64,000 nucleotides of DNA. Origin: Ampullaceana balthica (lineage: Eukaryota; Mollusca; Gastropoda; Lymnaeidae). The position numbers and the translations under genes are program-made. The notes beneath the pieces were generated by a model. That model did not search any database. It saw nothing but the letters and a program-made list of their open reading frames with translations, and had not been told where the DNA came from. This document shows, in pieces, positions 11,901-24,486 of this stretch. Position 1 is the first letter of the stretch, and every line of letters starts with the position of its first letter. The stretch covers positions 186,001-250,000 of the forward strand of contig CALYLW010000976.1 in the NCBI GenBank assembly GCA_944989445.1, read 5' to 3'.

Positions 11901-14900
11901 CCGTATTTAAGTTCCCGTTGACAGATAGTTCTCCTTAGATGTATTTCACAGCATATATTTGAAACAAAAATTTTCATTTGATAAATTGTTTCGCGAGCCG
12001 CAAATTAAACACACAAGAAAGCCGCATGTGAGCCGAAGTTTGGTTAATATAGACATTGAAGCCACATTTTCACGGGTACCCGGGCGGAATTTTACTACCC
12101 GGGTAATCTTACGGCAACGGGTACCCGTTGACAGGCCTACTTCCAACACATTTTAAGTTTGAAACTGACATATTTTCTTTCTTCTTGCTGGTGGAGTCAT
12201 TATGGGGTCTTGACTGATAGCCATTTGTATACTGTACTGTATTACGGTACTGGTGATGTACTGTATGATTAGTATGAATAGTATGATGAAGTACAAATAT
12301 GATAAGACGACACCTGGCGTGTAAGACAAATCCGGGCTTTTGAAAAGATTTTTAGGGGTTAAAAAGTCTTCTTATGCTGGAATAAACGGTAATTAGATTT
12401 TTTTGTATGTGATGTAATTTGTAATTGTAGCTTTGTGTGAATGTGTATGATACAGTATACTGTCAATAGTGCAGGTATAGTTATTATTATTTTAAAAATG
12501 TATAACTAACGTCAAAGTAAAATATGAACTCCAATTCATTATGACTATAGACTATGAATATGTCAAATAGTTGAAATAGCATCAGGTTAGGCTTAACTCA
12601 ACGAGCTTAACTTAACAGATTTTTTTACACAACACTACTGTAAAGTGGGCACAACTGTTAAATAACTCTAAGTCTTTAGTTTTATGATTTTATAGTCAAT
12701 TAAGAAATCATGTAATAATTGTTTAACTTTCATTTACAAAGTTTGCACATTATTTATTACTGAAAAAAATCTCATTAGAAAAAGATATATAATATTGTTT
12801 CACTGTTTCAATCTTTTTTTTTAAGGGGTAAAAAAAAATGTTAGAATTCACATTTGTCCTGAAAATAAATGCTATAGTATAAATGGCCAACCATAAAATT
12901 TCATGAAGTAAAGATATCATGTATAAATTAAATGATATTAAGTGGTGGATGTTTATTAGAATTTTCAAAGCAAATCCCTATTTGAGTTTGTTTTTATATT
13001 ATTTTCTAAAAAAAATTTAAGTAGCATTTCCATTATAGATGATAAAAGGATTCTTAAAGACCTAATCAAATACAGCTTAAATTTAACAAAAATCTTGTGC
13101 TTCAAGGCATTATCCCAGACATGTGTTTTCCAACTAGTGCATTACGAAGCCCTTAGGGCTCCACAAGCTTAAGGCCACATGATGACCAAATCAAGAAATC
13201 AGTTAAATATAGATAAAATGGAACTTGAGACAGTCATACGTAAGTGGAATTGTCTCCCCTTTAGATATTGATTTTATATGGACTTTTAGTATATAAAAAA
13301 AAGTTTAACAACCACTTTCACAGACAACTGTGTGTTTCTCAATTTTTATTGTCAGATATATGACAGGATACAGTCATTGCAAGTGCATTAATCTAGAACT
13401 CACCCCCATCCTCCCCTTTTCCCAAGTTATTAGTAACAGCTGTGGTATGAAAGGCAGACTGTACTACATTGGAAATAAGGTTGAAGCTGTTGCTATTGTT
13501 TTGAAGTTTGTAATGAAAACAATAGTTTGAGCTTGGGGAAATGTTGTAGTAATAGTTTCTGTTTGTGGAGAATTCAGATGAGAGGGGGTGGGGGAGGAGA
13601 GTTGCTTAAAAACATAATAAATGAAATAAAATCTTTGCTGTTGATATAATGTTTTTTGGATGTCTTATATGAAAAATAAAAATAAAAACACACGTTATTT
13701 AAGTGTTCTTTTTCACAATCAAATGCAAATAAGATAAATTTACAAATTATTACTTGGTTTTATTCTACCATTTATCCCATCCTACTATCAGCCTTGGCAA
13801 AAATCAGTTATTGTGTTCATTCTCTTATTTGCATTAAGACAATTAGTGATGCTGCAAGAAAATACATTTTTATTAAACTGCTGCATTTCGTCAGATGGAC
13901 AGAGTTTTTAGGATCCATATTTAATGGAAATTTTTATTTCTATTTGAATCATTAAGCTTACAAATTGTATGTCACTGTGGTTTGTGTTTTTTGGGGTAAA
14001 TTATTAAATTTTTAGTAAAAATTTTAATGACATAAACGGCTAATTTTCAAAAGTATGGTAGTCTTAATTTTTTGTTCTGTATGAAAGAATAAATAGGCTC
14101 AAATGACTTTAACGTGGTCAGTTTTATTTCATGCCATCTCAGTTGGACAGCGGTGGGGAAAATGTTTGGCCTTGAGCCAAGTTGACCTTTCAGTGGTTAG
14201 CAGATGATCAGTTTACCCAAGTTTACAGTAATTGTAGATGTAAAATATCACTAGGTATGAAACTGTGCAATTACAGAAAATAATTGAAGAGTTACAACCT
14301 TGTTGTAATTAATAAGTAAAATGAAAACAAACACATATATTTTTGCACAAAACTTTACAGAAAATAATGATTTCAAATGAAAGTAACATATGAATGAATC
14401 CACTGATTTTGGTAGACACAAGAAAGTGACTAGCAGGCCGAAGACATCCCAACCCCGTCCCTGCATCTGGTTAATATGATCACCATTTATAAAACGTTTA
14501 GCTTGAGTTTATTGTGAATGTTTTTATTTCCAGACCATGTTCTCATCAGTGCACCTGTCAACGTCACATACTATTATGTCAACTCCACGTCCATAATTGT
14601 GACCTGGGATCCACCCCAAGTGTACACGCCACACGATATAGAGGATGTTGACGACATAGACTTCAACAACGAGACCGATGAGTGGCCCCAGCCTACTGAC
14701 CAGACAAACTCCAGCAGCCTTGCACCTGGAAGTGATACGACTCCGCTAAATAATGAAGCCTCTCCAAATTTTAATAGTAAACATTTTTGAGCATTGCATT
14801 CTTTGATGAATTTATAATTTTAAAAAAGATGAACTAATTTGTTCATACATTTTGCTTGATCTACAGTTTTGTTTTAGTTGATACATATCATAGCCTAAGC

Positions 14901-17900
14901 TTTTTTCTTCTACATCACACCAGTTGCATTCTTAGTCATTTTTACCACCTAAATTTTTGCAAAATCAATATTATTTATTTTAATTCTTTTACTGATAGCT
15001 TCAGCCATTTTAGCCAGCATTTTCCTTGTATACGAGCCTCCCCCCTCCCCTATTTCATCCTTTCCCTTCACATTTCAGCCTTCCCCATTACCCCCACATT
15101 TCAGCCTTCCCCATTACCCCCACATTTCAGCCTACCCCATTACCCCCACATTTCAGCCTACCCCATTACCCCCACATTTCAGCCTTCCCCATTACCCCCA
15201 CATTTCAGCCTACCCCATTACCCCCCCCATTTCAGCCTACCCCATTACCCCCACATTTCAGCCTTCCCCATTACCCCCACATTTCAGCCTTTCTCTGACA
15301 TCCACTCTACTATTATCATCACTTACTGTGTGACCCATTAGTTTATCTAATCTTATCTCATCTTCACTGTGGCTGCTTACATGCAAACCTACCGATTTGT
15401 TACCATGGCAACAAATATTGGTTGCCTTGAGTCATCTATTTCTTTCAATAAAACAGTTTCATTAAGTCTCATTAAGTCAAATGATTTTATAATATGGAAC
15501 CCTATTAGCTTGGGTTATATTAATAATTCAAACTTTCAGTGCAAAGGTAAAATAATGCAAAGCTTAGAATTGAATTTTTCAATGTTTTTTTTTAAGCCTC
15601 TGATGTCCCCCCAACCGTGAGAAAAACAGAACCAGCCCGGAAATGTCAACCCTACTTTCACTTCCTCTCTTACGCTGTTCAACTGAAGAAAGTCAAAGAT
15701 TATTACACTGAAACAATGGCAGTCCCGCTTGAAAAGTCTGGCATAGAGGACAAAGAGCCTGAGGCCAACAACACAGAAACAATTGCCAGTGTGCCATTTG
15801 AAGAAGGATGCATTGTGAAGTACAGGGTCAAGTGGCAGGAGGTCACCACCACAAAATCAGGTTCATGGTCTTTTAAACTGGCTCTCATTCATTGTTACAC
15901 TAGAATACATTTTCATGGATGCGACATGATTTTAATGTTGTGGCCTGTCTGTTCTGATTGTATGCAATCTACGTCCAGCTTAATTCGTCCCGTGGTCAAA
16001 TCTGACATGTCAAATCACTTTGAGTAGCACTGGTTGATATCACAACCTGTCATTGACCATGTTACATATACCAGCCCATCCCTGTTTATATCACAACCTG
16101 TCATTGACCATGTCACATATACCAGCCCATCCCTGTTGATATTACAACCTGTCATTGACCATGTTACATATACCAGCCCATCCCTGTTGATATTACAACC
16201 TGTCATTGACCATGTTACATATACCAGCCCATCCCTGTTGATATTACAACCTGTCATTGACCATGTTACATATACCAGCCCATCCCTGTTGATATTACAA
16301 CCTGTCATTGACCATGTTACATATTCAAACCCATCCCTGTTGATATCACAACCTGTCATTGACCATGTTACATATTCAAACCCATCCCTGTTGATATCAC
16401 AACCTGTCATTGACCATGTTACATATAACAGCCCATCCCTGTTGATATCACAACCTGTCATTGACCATGTTACATATTCAAACCCATCCCTGTTGATATC
16501 ACAACATGTCATTGACCATGTTACATATACCAGCCCATCCCTGTTGATATCACAACATGTCATTGACCATGTTACATATACCAGCCCATCCCTGTTGATA
16601 TCACAACCTGTCATTGACCATGTTACATATACCAGCCCATCCCTGTTGATATTACAACCTGTCATTGACCATGTTACATATACCAGCCCATCCCTGTTGA
16701 TATCACAACCTGTCATTGACCATGTTACATATACCAGCCCATCCCTGTTGATATCACAACCTGTCATTGACCATGTTACATATTCCAGCCCATCCCAGCT
16801 GATATGCCTCACTGTGATACGATCTGTAGAGAATAGAAATTAAATATAGTGATTTGGTTTGTTGTCTTCACTTGGTATGAACCAAACTTCACATTTTTTA
16901 CTTTGCTGTGGTTTCTTTTTTTTTCCTGTTACAGTTTTTAAATCCCTTACAATTCTTTTTCCATATTTCTGTGCTTTGTTTTGTTAACTTGTGTCTTTGT
17001 ATTTCCTTTTATCAGTAGGCTTTGGCAGTATGAATATTAACTGTGTAAATTTAGTTTTAACTTTATGAATATTAACTATGTAAATTTAGTTTTAACTGTA
17101 TGATATTAACTATGTAAATTTAGTTTTAACTGTATGAATATTAACTATGTAAATTTAGTTTTAACTGTATGATATTAACTATGTAAATTTAGTTTTAACT
17201 GTATGAATATTAACTATGTAAATTTAGTTTTAAGTTTATGAATATTTATTTTTTTACCCTGAAAGCCATTTGCAAAATCATTTTACATTTTATTGTTTCT
17301 TTTACACAAATTGCTTTTTGTCTTTTTTAATTTAATTAAAAGCCTTATCACATGCCAATCCTTTAATAGTTACTATGACAAAATCTATTTAGATTTTTTG
17401 TAATGATTTAAAACAGTCTATTTTTTTTCTCTTTGCTGCCAGATCAGCGTGATGTCTTTGCGTCTGAGCACACGGCTCTGATCTTTAACCTGAGGCCCAG
17501 TACAAACTACTCCATAACAGTAACAGCTGTTTTTGTCAGCAGAGAGTTTGAGTCCCAGCCTCCACTGTTTGTTGTGACAACCAATGAGGCAAACAAAGGT
17601 GATATGGCCTGATTGTTGCTCTCTTTCTTTAGAGTTAGATTTGTTTGTTTACTTGCCTTGTCTCATAGAGATGATATGGCCTTATTGTTGCTCTCTTTCT
17701 TTAGAGTTAGATTTGTTTGTTTACTTGCCTTGTCTCATAGAGATGATATGGCCTTATTGTTGCTCTCTTTCTTTAGAGTTAGATTTGTTTGTTTACTTGC
17801 CTTGTCTCATAGAGATGATATGGCCTGATTGTTGCTCTCTTTCGTTAGAGTTAGATTTGTTTGTTTACTTGCCTTGTCTCATAGAGATGATATGGCCTGA

Positions 17901-20900
17901 TTGTTGCTCTCTTTCTTTAAAAGTTAGATTTGTTTGTTTACTTGCCTTGTATCATAGAGATGATATGGCCTGATTGTTGCTCTCTTTCTTTCAAGTTAGA
18001 TTTGTTTGTTTACTTGCCTGGTCTCATAGAGATGATATGGCTTTATTGTTGCTCTCTTTCTTTAAAAGTTAGATTTGTTTGTTTACTTGCCTTGTCTCAT
18101 AGAGATGCCCTATAATTGCCCTATTTACTAACTGACATGTATTTACACTTTAATTGTCTAACCTATGAAAAGACATATTACCTTTATTGATTGCAGTCTG
18201 TAAATGTGACTGGCATGGCTCTACCGCCCCTCAATGTGGACAAGATGGCGACGCCAAGTATTGTCAGTGCAAGCAGGGCTACGAAGGACAGTTCTGTGAA
18301 CATTGCTCTGCTGGGTTCTACAGGACTCGCAATCATTTCCCTTGCCACCGCTGCCCTTGTGATGTCATCTCCACCACCAGAAACACCTGTTCATTTGGTA
18401 AGGGATTCTTTTTTTATTTTTGCTCGCAAAACCCATCAGTTTTCCATTTCTGAATGATACCCTTTGTTATCTAGGGGTGGGCAGAGTGTGGCCTGAATGA
18501 TGCCCATGTTATCTAGGGGTGGGCAAGGTGTGGCCTGAATGATACCCATGTTATCTAGGGGTGGGCAAGGTGTGGCCTGAATGATACCCATGTTATCTAG
18601 GGGTGGGCAAAGTGTGGCCTGAATGATGCCCATGTTATCTAGGGGTGGGCAGAGTGTGGCCTGAATGATGCCCGTGTTATCTAGGGGTGGGCAAGGTGTG
18701 TGGCCTGAATGATGCCCGTGTTATCTAGGGGTGGGCAAGGTGTGGCCTGAATGATGCCCGTGTTATCTAGGGATGGGCAAAGTGTGGCCTGAATGATGCC
18801 CATGTTATCTAGGGGTGGGCAGAGTGTGGCCTGAATGATGCCCGTGTTATCTAGGGGTGGGCAAGGTGTGGCCTGAATGATGCCCGTGTTATCTAGGGGT
18901 GGGCAAGGTGTGGCCTGAATGATGCCCGTGTTATCTAGGGATGGGCAAAGTGTGGCCTGAATGATGCCCGTGTTATCTAGGGATGGGCAAGGTGTGGCCT
19001 GAATGATGCCCATGTTATCTAGGGGTGGGCAGAGTGTGGCCTGAATGATGCCCATGTTATCTAGGGGTGGGCAAGGTGTGGCCTGAATGATGCCCATGTT
19101 ATCTAGGGGTGGGCAAGGTGTGGCCTGAATGATGCCCATGTTATCTAGGGGTGGGCAAGGTGTGGCCTGAATGATGCCCATGTTATCTAGGGGTGGGCAA
19201 GGTGTGGCCTGAATGATGCCCATGTTATCTAGGGGTGGGCAAGGTGTGGCCTGAATGATGCCCATGTTATCTAGGGGTGGGCAAGGTGTGGCCTGCCACA
19301 GAGTTTGTTTTGTGGCCCACCAAGACATTGTGAGATTTGCTCCATGTCCACCACCAAAAGTTTATGTTCTAGGGGTGGGCAAGGTGTGGCCTCATTCTTC
19401 ATTGAACACATAAGAATCATCAACAATTTTTCTTAACTAATTTTAAACAATGCAGCCCTCCGCTACAATCCCCTACCACAAAGTGGCCCCCCGAGCCTAA
19501 ACAATGCAGCCCTCCGCTCCATCCCCTACCACAAAGTGGCCCCCAAGCCTAAACAATGGCCCACCCCTACAATCCCCTACCACAAAGTGGCCCCCAAGCC
19601 TAAACAATGGCCCACCCCTGCTCTAATCAACATAACTTAACAAGAATTACATTCACCTATAAACCCATCAGGGACTTGAATTAAAAATATGAGTACTTAA
19701 ATTTAACCATAGCATGTATGTTCCTTGACATTTTATTCAGTGACACATCAATTCACAACATTCATGTGATGAGGGCATATATGTTCCTTGACATTTTATT
19801 CTGTGACACATCAATTCACAACATTCATGTGATGAGTCTGTGACAGTCTGTGACACATCAATTGACAACATTCATGTGATGAGTCTGTGACAGTCTGTGA
19901 CACATCAATTGACAACATTCATGTGATGAGTCTGTGACACATCAATTGACAACATTCATGTGATGAGTCTGTGACACATCAATTGACAACATTCATGTGA
20001 TGAGTCTGTGACAGTCTGTGACACATCAATTGACAACATTCATGTGATGAGTCTGTGACAGTCTGTGACACATCAATTAACAACATTCATGTGATGAGTC
20101 TGTGACAGTCTGTGACACATCAATTGACAACATTCATGTGACAGTCTGTGACACATCAATTGACAACATTCATGTGATGAGGGCATACAGAAGCAAACAT
20201 TTACCTCCAATATTTTCAATAAATGTTGAATTTATTATCCCCACAAGTTGAGGGCTTCCTGGCGTGCGACAGTTGTAAGGTTGGCTATTCTGGCAACTTG
20301 TGTCACACCTGCGATCACGGCTTCTACAGATATGGCAGACATTGTGTTCCCTGTCGTTGCAATGGAAATGGACTCAAGACTGATGCAAACATGTGTCATA
20401 GAATCACGGGTAACTAAAGAAAACATCATCACTGTTTGTATTGTTTGTATTGTTTGTATTGTTTGTATTGTTTGTACTGTTTGTACTGTTTGTACTGTTT
20501 GTACTGTTTGTATTGTTTGTATTGTTTGTATTGTTTGTATTGTTTGTATTGTTTGTACTGTTTGTACTGTTTGTATTGTTTGTACTGTTTGTATTGTTTG
20601 TATTGTTTGTATTGTTTGTACTGTTTGTATTGTTTGTATTGTTTGTATTGTTTGTATTGTTTGTACTGTTTGTATTGTTTGTACTGTTTGTATTGTTTGT
20701 ACTGTTTGTATTGTTTGTATTGTTTGTACTGTTTGTATTGTTTGTATCGTTTGTACTGTTTGTATTGTTTGTACTGTTTTATTGTTTGTATTGTTTGTAC
20801 TGTTTGTATTGTTTGTACTGTTTGTATTGTTTGTACTGTTTGTATTGTTTGTACTGTTTGTATTGTTTGTACTGTTTGTATTGTTTGTACTGTTTGTATT

Positions 20901-21719
20901 GTTTGTACTGTTTGTATTGTTTGTACTGTTTGTATTGTTTGTACTGTTTGTATTGTTTGTACTGTTTGTACTGTTTGTACTGTTTGTATTGTTTGTACTG
21001 TTTGTATTGTTTGTATTGTTTGTACTGTTTGTACTGTTTGTATTGTTTGTATTGTTTGCTCTCAACTTGTTACAATCAACTTATTCAACATGCTAGAGTT
21101 TATAAAGTAGAAGACATTGAAAATGGTAAAATTTTGTAACCTCCCACCCTTAATAAAAATGTCAAATCTTTAGGAATGTAATTTTTTATTTTGTTCTGCC
21201 TCTTTACTAACACATTTCTTTCCTTAAAAGAAGCTGTTTGCTGTTTTTATTTTATTCAAATAATTAAAAATGGAGGCTATATTCAATGTTATATTTCCTA
21301 CAGGAGCATGCAACAAATGTGTCTACAACACAACCGGCTACCATTGTGAGCGTTGTCTCCCTGGCTATGTCGGTGACGCCATCGGCGTCAAAAACTGCAT
21401 TCTTAAAGAAGACGTCAAGAGGAATGCCATCGTCCATGGTGGGAGCGGCTCGTCTACAAAAGTGGTAGGCAGCATCCTCGGTGTCTCTTTGCTTGTCATG
21501 CTGGCCGTGTTCGGCTTCTTCCTGTACCGGAGATATCGGGCCCAGGAGAGGCGCAGGGCTTTCTGGACCATCGAGATGAAACGGGATGACGACAACGGAG
21601 ACTTTAATTCAGTACAGAATGATGTGGCGCAGCTTGACGAACCGGATGTAAGGATTTACGGGAAGAAAACTGGGAAGCCAGATACCAGCAAATATTCCAA
21701 GCTGCATGAGGAAATGTGA
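8999..21719 (+). CDS. MEGF9: MEGF9-like type I membrane protein (FN3 + three laminin-EGF modules), 7 exons
   Basis: Exons 8999-9092, 14534-14776, 15597-15860, 17443-17598, 18197-18397, 20248-20409 and 21304-21719 join in one frame (1536 nt, 511 aa plus stop). All introns have GT/AG ends and all are phase 1, as in modular extracellular proteins. Residues 1-23 look like a signal peptide. Residues ~32-252 hold one FN3 domain (VTWDPP, then VKYRVKWQEV, then LRPSTNYSITVTAV) broken by a long acidic, N-glycosylation-rich insert. Residues ~254-405 hold three laminin-type EGF modules with regular cysteines. Residues 427-448 are a transmembrane helix followed by YRRYRAQERRR. The tail contains FWTIEMK (460-466), which resembles FWTIELK as I recall it from vertebrate MEGF9; that similarity plus laminin-EGF modules is the basis of the name. 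The FN3 domain is not something I know from human MEGF9. Likely a surface or adhesion-type protein; ligand unknown. Confidence 0.82.
9870..10190. mobile_element. Fold-back MITE in MEGF9-like intron 1
   Basis: The left arm (about 9870-9945, AATAGAAGTAAAAAAAAGAT.. then AGACTAAAAAGAAGAAAATAA) is the inverse of the right arm (about 10105-10185). An inner pair around CCCACGTTTTTAGTCATATT is also present. A homologous copy lies at about 39300-39605. Confidence 0.75.
10428..10532. repeat. ~100-bp dispersed repeat (inverse copy at 50178-50282)
   Basis: Contains TCGATCGATCTGAAATTTTG, ATGCATTGTCATCCAAGATC and GATCTCTAAGACCATCAGAAG. The reverse complement is found almost unchanged 40 kb away. Family unknown. 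Confidence 0.75.
10613..12139. mobile_element. Non-autonomous hAT element, copy B (reverse; TSD CTTCCAAC)
   Basis: Inverse orientation of copy A at 4070-5954. Ends TAGAGCTGTCAA and ..TTGACAGGCCTA are flanked by CTTCCAAC at 10605-10612 and 12140-12147. The same CGGGTACCCG subterminal palindromes and the same internal duplicated unit are present. It carries a nested GGGGCCG-ended MITE and lies in intron 1 of the MEGF9-like gene. Confidence 0.86.
10791..11207. mobile_element. Nested GGGGCCGT-ended MITE (PIF/Harbinger-like?)
   Basis: Starts GGGGCCGTACATAAATGACG and ends with the related inverse (..AACGGCCCC), with TTA on both sides. C-rich runs lie inside each end. A sibling is at 57354-57602. 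A 3-bp TTA duplication fits PIF/Harbinger, but the assignment is inference. Confidence 0.6.
12148..14533. other. Remainder of MEGF9-like intron 1
   Basis: AT-rich intron DNA with no gene, array or recognisable element. The acceptor TTTTTATTTCCAG precedes exon 2 at 14534. Confidence 0.5.
15055..15292 (+). repeat. 26-bp minisatellite in MEGF9-like intron 2
   Basis: About nine tandem copies of a C-rich unit (CCCCATTACCCCCACATTT plus CAGCCTT/CAGCCTA). It starts about 280 bp after the exon 2 donor. The open frames across it are an effect of repetition. Confidence 0.92.
16030..16800 (+). repeat. 51-bp minisatellite in MEGF9-like intron 3
   Basis: About 15 copies of a 51-bp unit containing CAACCTGTCATTGACCATG and CCCATCCCTGTTGATAT. 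Because 51 is divisible by 3, both strands have long open frames (265-269 codons) that I do not regard as genes. It starts about 170 bp after the exon 3 donor (15861). Confidence 0.95.
17030..17240 (+). repeat. ~34-bp minisatellite in MEGF9-like intron 3
   Basis: Six copies of ATGAATATTAACTATG followed by TAAATTTAGTTTTAACTGT, alternating between 34 and 35 bp through loss of one A. Confidence 0.9.
17601..18108 (+). repeat. 72-bp minisatellite abutting the exon 4 donor, intron 4
   Basis: Seven copies of a 72-bp unit that begins two bases inside the intron (donor G at 17599). Each unit contains TTGCTCTCTTTCTTTAG or a close variant, which looks like a pyrimidine tract plus 3' splice acceptor, so the array holds several decoy acceptors ahead of the true one at 18196. 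Confidence 0.93.
18450..19300 (+). repeat. 42-bp minisatellite in MEGF9-like intron 5
   Basis: About 20 copies of GAATGATGCCCATGTTATCT plus AGGGGTGGGCAAGGTGTGGC; one unit carries an extra GT near 18710. It starts about 50 bp after the exon 5 donor (18398). Confidence 0.94.
19375..19625 (+). repeat. Short degenerate repeats, intron 5
   Basis: Three to four copies of a ~50-bp unit with CCCCTACCACAAAGTGGCCC and GCCTAAACAATG, next to a lone GGGGTGGGCAAGGTGTGGCC piece of the preceding array. Confidence 0.8.
19735..20185 (+). repeat. 37/48-bp minisatellite in MEGF9-like intron 5
   Basis: About ten units of GTGACACATCAATTGACAAC plus ATTCATGTGATGAGTCT. Unit length alternates by presence or absence of GTGACAGTCT. 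It ends about 60 bp before exon 6. Confidence 0.92.
20436..21058 (+). repeat. 9-bp minisatellite (TTTGTATTG/TTTGTACTG), ~69 copies, intron 6
   Basis: Starts 26 bp after the exon 6 donor (20410). The nonamer varies at one position (T/C). From about 20780 to 20960 the two variants alternate strictly, giving an 18-bp higher-order unit. All long open frames on both strands here are artefacts of the repeat. Confidence 0.96.
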
Positions 21720-24480
21720 GCAAGCAATTCTTTTTGGACCAGATACTGCATAAAACCAAGCCTTTTACTTAAGAGTATTTTGTAATTAAAAGATAGTCCT
21801 ATAGTTTTAATGAAACTTTGATGTGAATCTTCCATGTCGAAAGAATTTTCTGCTTTTTAACAGTACCAAACATGGTAGAAACATGTTATACATATTAATT
21901 TTGCTTGTTACTTTGCAACACAGTTTTTAAAAAAAAACAATTTTAGGTGGAACCAATTTTATTAAAAAACTGCAATTGAGGAACTGCTATTGAGGAAGCA
22001 AACTAATTAAGTCAATTATTTGCATGACCCTTAATATAACCAGTGTTTTAATCTTTTAAATGTATCCAGGCAAGCTTTACATAAAATGTAATCATACAAA
22101 CTGTGATTTCCTTCACCAAAAGAAATCATGCTTGAAATTTTTTAATGGGCAATACTCGTAAAATTTCTTGTGCAATCCTGGACATTCCATCCACATAAAT
22201 TACCAGAGCCTTTTATTCTTGAAGTAATTATACAATTAAAAATTCATATTTCCTTGTTAAATTTTTCAAAAATATGTGATTGTTGTAGTTTTTAAAAAAA
22301 GTTAATGTACGGTACCAGAATTTTGTGTCTTTAAATGAATCTTTGTGTTTCAATGAGAGAAGCCGATCTTATTCTTGTGTCCTGCAGAGGAAATATGTGT
22401 ACAGTTAGTTCGAACAAGTAATTTCTTTAAAAAAATGGATTAATATTTCTGTTTTATTTTTAAAAATATTATGATCTTCTACAGTTTGATTTTATTTGAG
22501 CACTTTTAAGGTTGACATATCATTTATCACGGATAGATTTGATGAAGATACAAATTTCAGTAGTTAATTTGAGATCATTCCATCTCTTTAAAAAATTGTT
22601 CCTAATTATTACTTGTAATATTTCTTTCAAATATTTTGAAAATGTTTCTAATTGTTTCCCCTTGTACACCCACTATAAATCTGTTTGCTACCTGTATGAG
22701 GAGGCATCATTTATTTTAGTGCGATTGTCGCAATTCCTACAGTGCTGTTATCAATGGTTACTTGTATTGCTGTACATGTTGAACGTACAGCATGGGACAC
22801 ACTGCATCTTATCACAGTTCTGCTCTATTGTCGAATGTTGTTGAACGTACAGCTGACTTTGATATGTTTACAAGAAACAGATCTCACACATCTTTGTCTG
22901 ATGATTCATCAATTGAAATCTCATGTTTTTTACCCTCTGCTTATTTGTTGTTTTGATGCTTGGCCTTACCAAATCGTCTCCCCTGTTTGTTTAAAATAAA
23001 ATATTTTAACTTTTTTTGTTTTTTGTTGTTGTTTATTTGTTTTCCTATCACTCAATTTATCAAAAGACTGCTGCTTATGGTTGCAGTAGGAATGGTTTGA
23101 AATTCTCTCACAGGTAATGGGCTTATTGGTTTGCATGCGTTTTCATATTTTAATCTTGATTTGTACTTCTAAAATATCTTTATTTCATTTTCCTTTTGAT
23201 TTTATGTCACACCTTTTTTAATGAGTGGGGCAACTTTTTTTGTTGAGTTTCTTTTAATCACTGACTATCATGCTGAATAAAATGTGAGTCTTTTTCAGGG
23301 AACGTAAACTTCTTTTTTATTTTATCTTGAGCAAATATGAATTATTTTATTTTGCTTTTCTGGCATTTTTGAAAAACTTCAACCTGATTCACCTGTGGAT
23401 TTCAAGTGAATAATTATTTTATTAAAAATCTCCTTTACCATTTTCAGTGTGATTTCTGGATGTCTGACCATTTGATCCTCACCCCCTCACCCCTTCTTTT
23501 GCTCTCTAAGTTTTCCCCACCTGTGTCGTGGCTCTTACATCAAGAGGACCTTAGTAATGCTAACCTTATCTTAGTTTATTTATTTAAGTCTTTACTTTTA
23601 GTAAAATCATGCCAGTGCTTTTTAATTATTTTTTTTTCCAATCTATTGTGAAAAATGTGGGCTAGGACTTGTTGGTGACTAAAGGGAATTTGAAAATTGG
23701 TGAGAATATGAATTTAGTCTTATAATTGGCATGAATATGAATTCATTCCTGTTCTTGAATCTCATCATATACCAATAAGTATTTATTTTTGAAAGTTTCA
23801 CATTATCAAAGGTTTAAATTTCATATGAATTACTGTAATAATTTTTTGGAAAATTACTTTGCACAGGATAGTTTTTAAATAAATTTTTTTTGGGGGGCAG
23901 ACATTTCAAATCTTTAATAAAATCATGAAAATCCACCAAATGATGCAAGTATCTTGTATATTTCAAACTAGTAGGATACAATTAGTTATGTAACATACTA
24001 ATATTGCCTGCCTTCTTAATGAGTTCATATTGTTAAAGCAATTTGTATCACAATAAAACGCCATATTAGTTAGAGAGTATTCATTGATTGCTACAGATGA
24101 TTGGTTGTCATAATTTATGTCAACCAATCATGAATGTGTTACTATGGTAATATTGGTTGGTCGTCCTTTAAAATCATTAGATCACTTAGATTGTGATGAA
24201 CCTGCTCAATTAAATCCATGAGTTATTGAGTGTGAAGGAAGAGATCTGAGCCAGTAAAGGTTATTGATGTAATTATGCCAGGTTATTTGAAATACATTTT
24301 ATCAACTGGAACTATTTTCTTTGGTTAGAGTTATTTTTTTAATGTTACTTTTATTTTTTATGACTTTGTTTTTTAAAATCCTAATTCAACATCCTGCAGA
24401 TTTTACCAACAGTTCAATTGATTTCACCTAATATATTGTAAACTGGTTTTTTTCATCATTTATATATATAATATATATGG
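21720..24480. other. MEGF9-like 3' UTR and downstream intergenic DNA
   Basis: AT-rich, no further ORF of interest. Candidate polyadenylation signals are AATAAA at 22995-23000 (followed by a long T/GT-rich stretch) and at 23276-23281. The 3' end cannot be fixed from sequence alone. Confidence 0.45.
22995..23000 (+). promoter_or_regulatory. Candidate poly(A) signal AATAAA for the MEGF9-like gene
   Basis: AATAAA followed within 15-45 bases by TTTTTTTGTTTTTTGTTGTTG, a U/GU-rich downstream element. It implies a 3' UTR of about 1.3 kb. AATAAA at 23276 is an alternative. Confidence 0.4.
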
Positions 24481-24486
24481 AATTTA

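Noticed and set aside
16015..16843. Two complementary open frames of ~265 codons
   Set aside because: They lie wholly in a 51-bp tandem repeat inside an intron. Their length follows from a stop-free period divisible by 3.
18681..19328. 215-codon minus-strand ORF
   Set aside because: Product of the 42-bp (14-codon) minisatellite in intron 5.
20235..21139. Several overlapping ORFs of 224-282 codons on both strands
   Set aside because: All run through the 9-bp repeat. Only 20248-20409 within one of these frames is a real exon.
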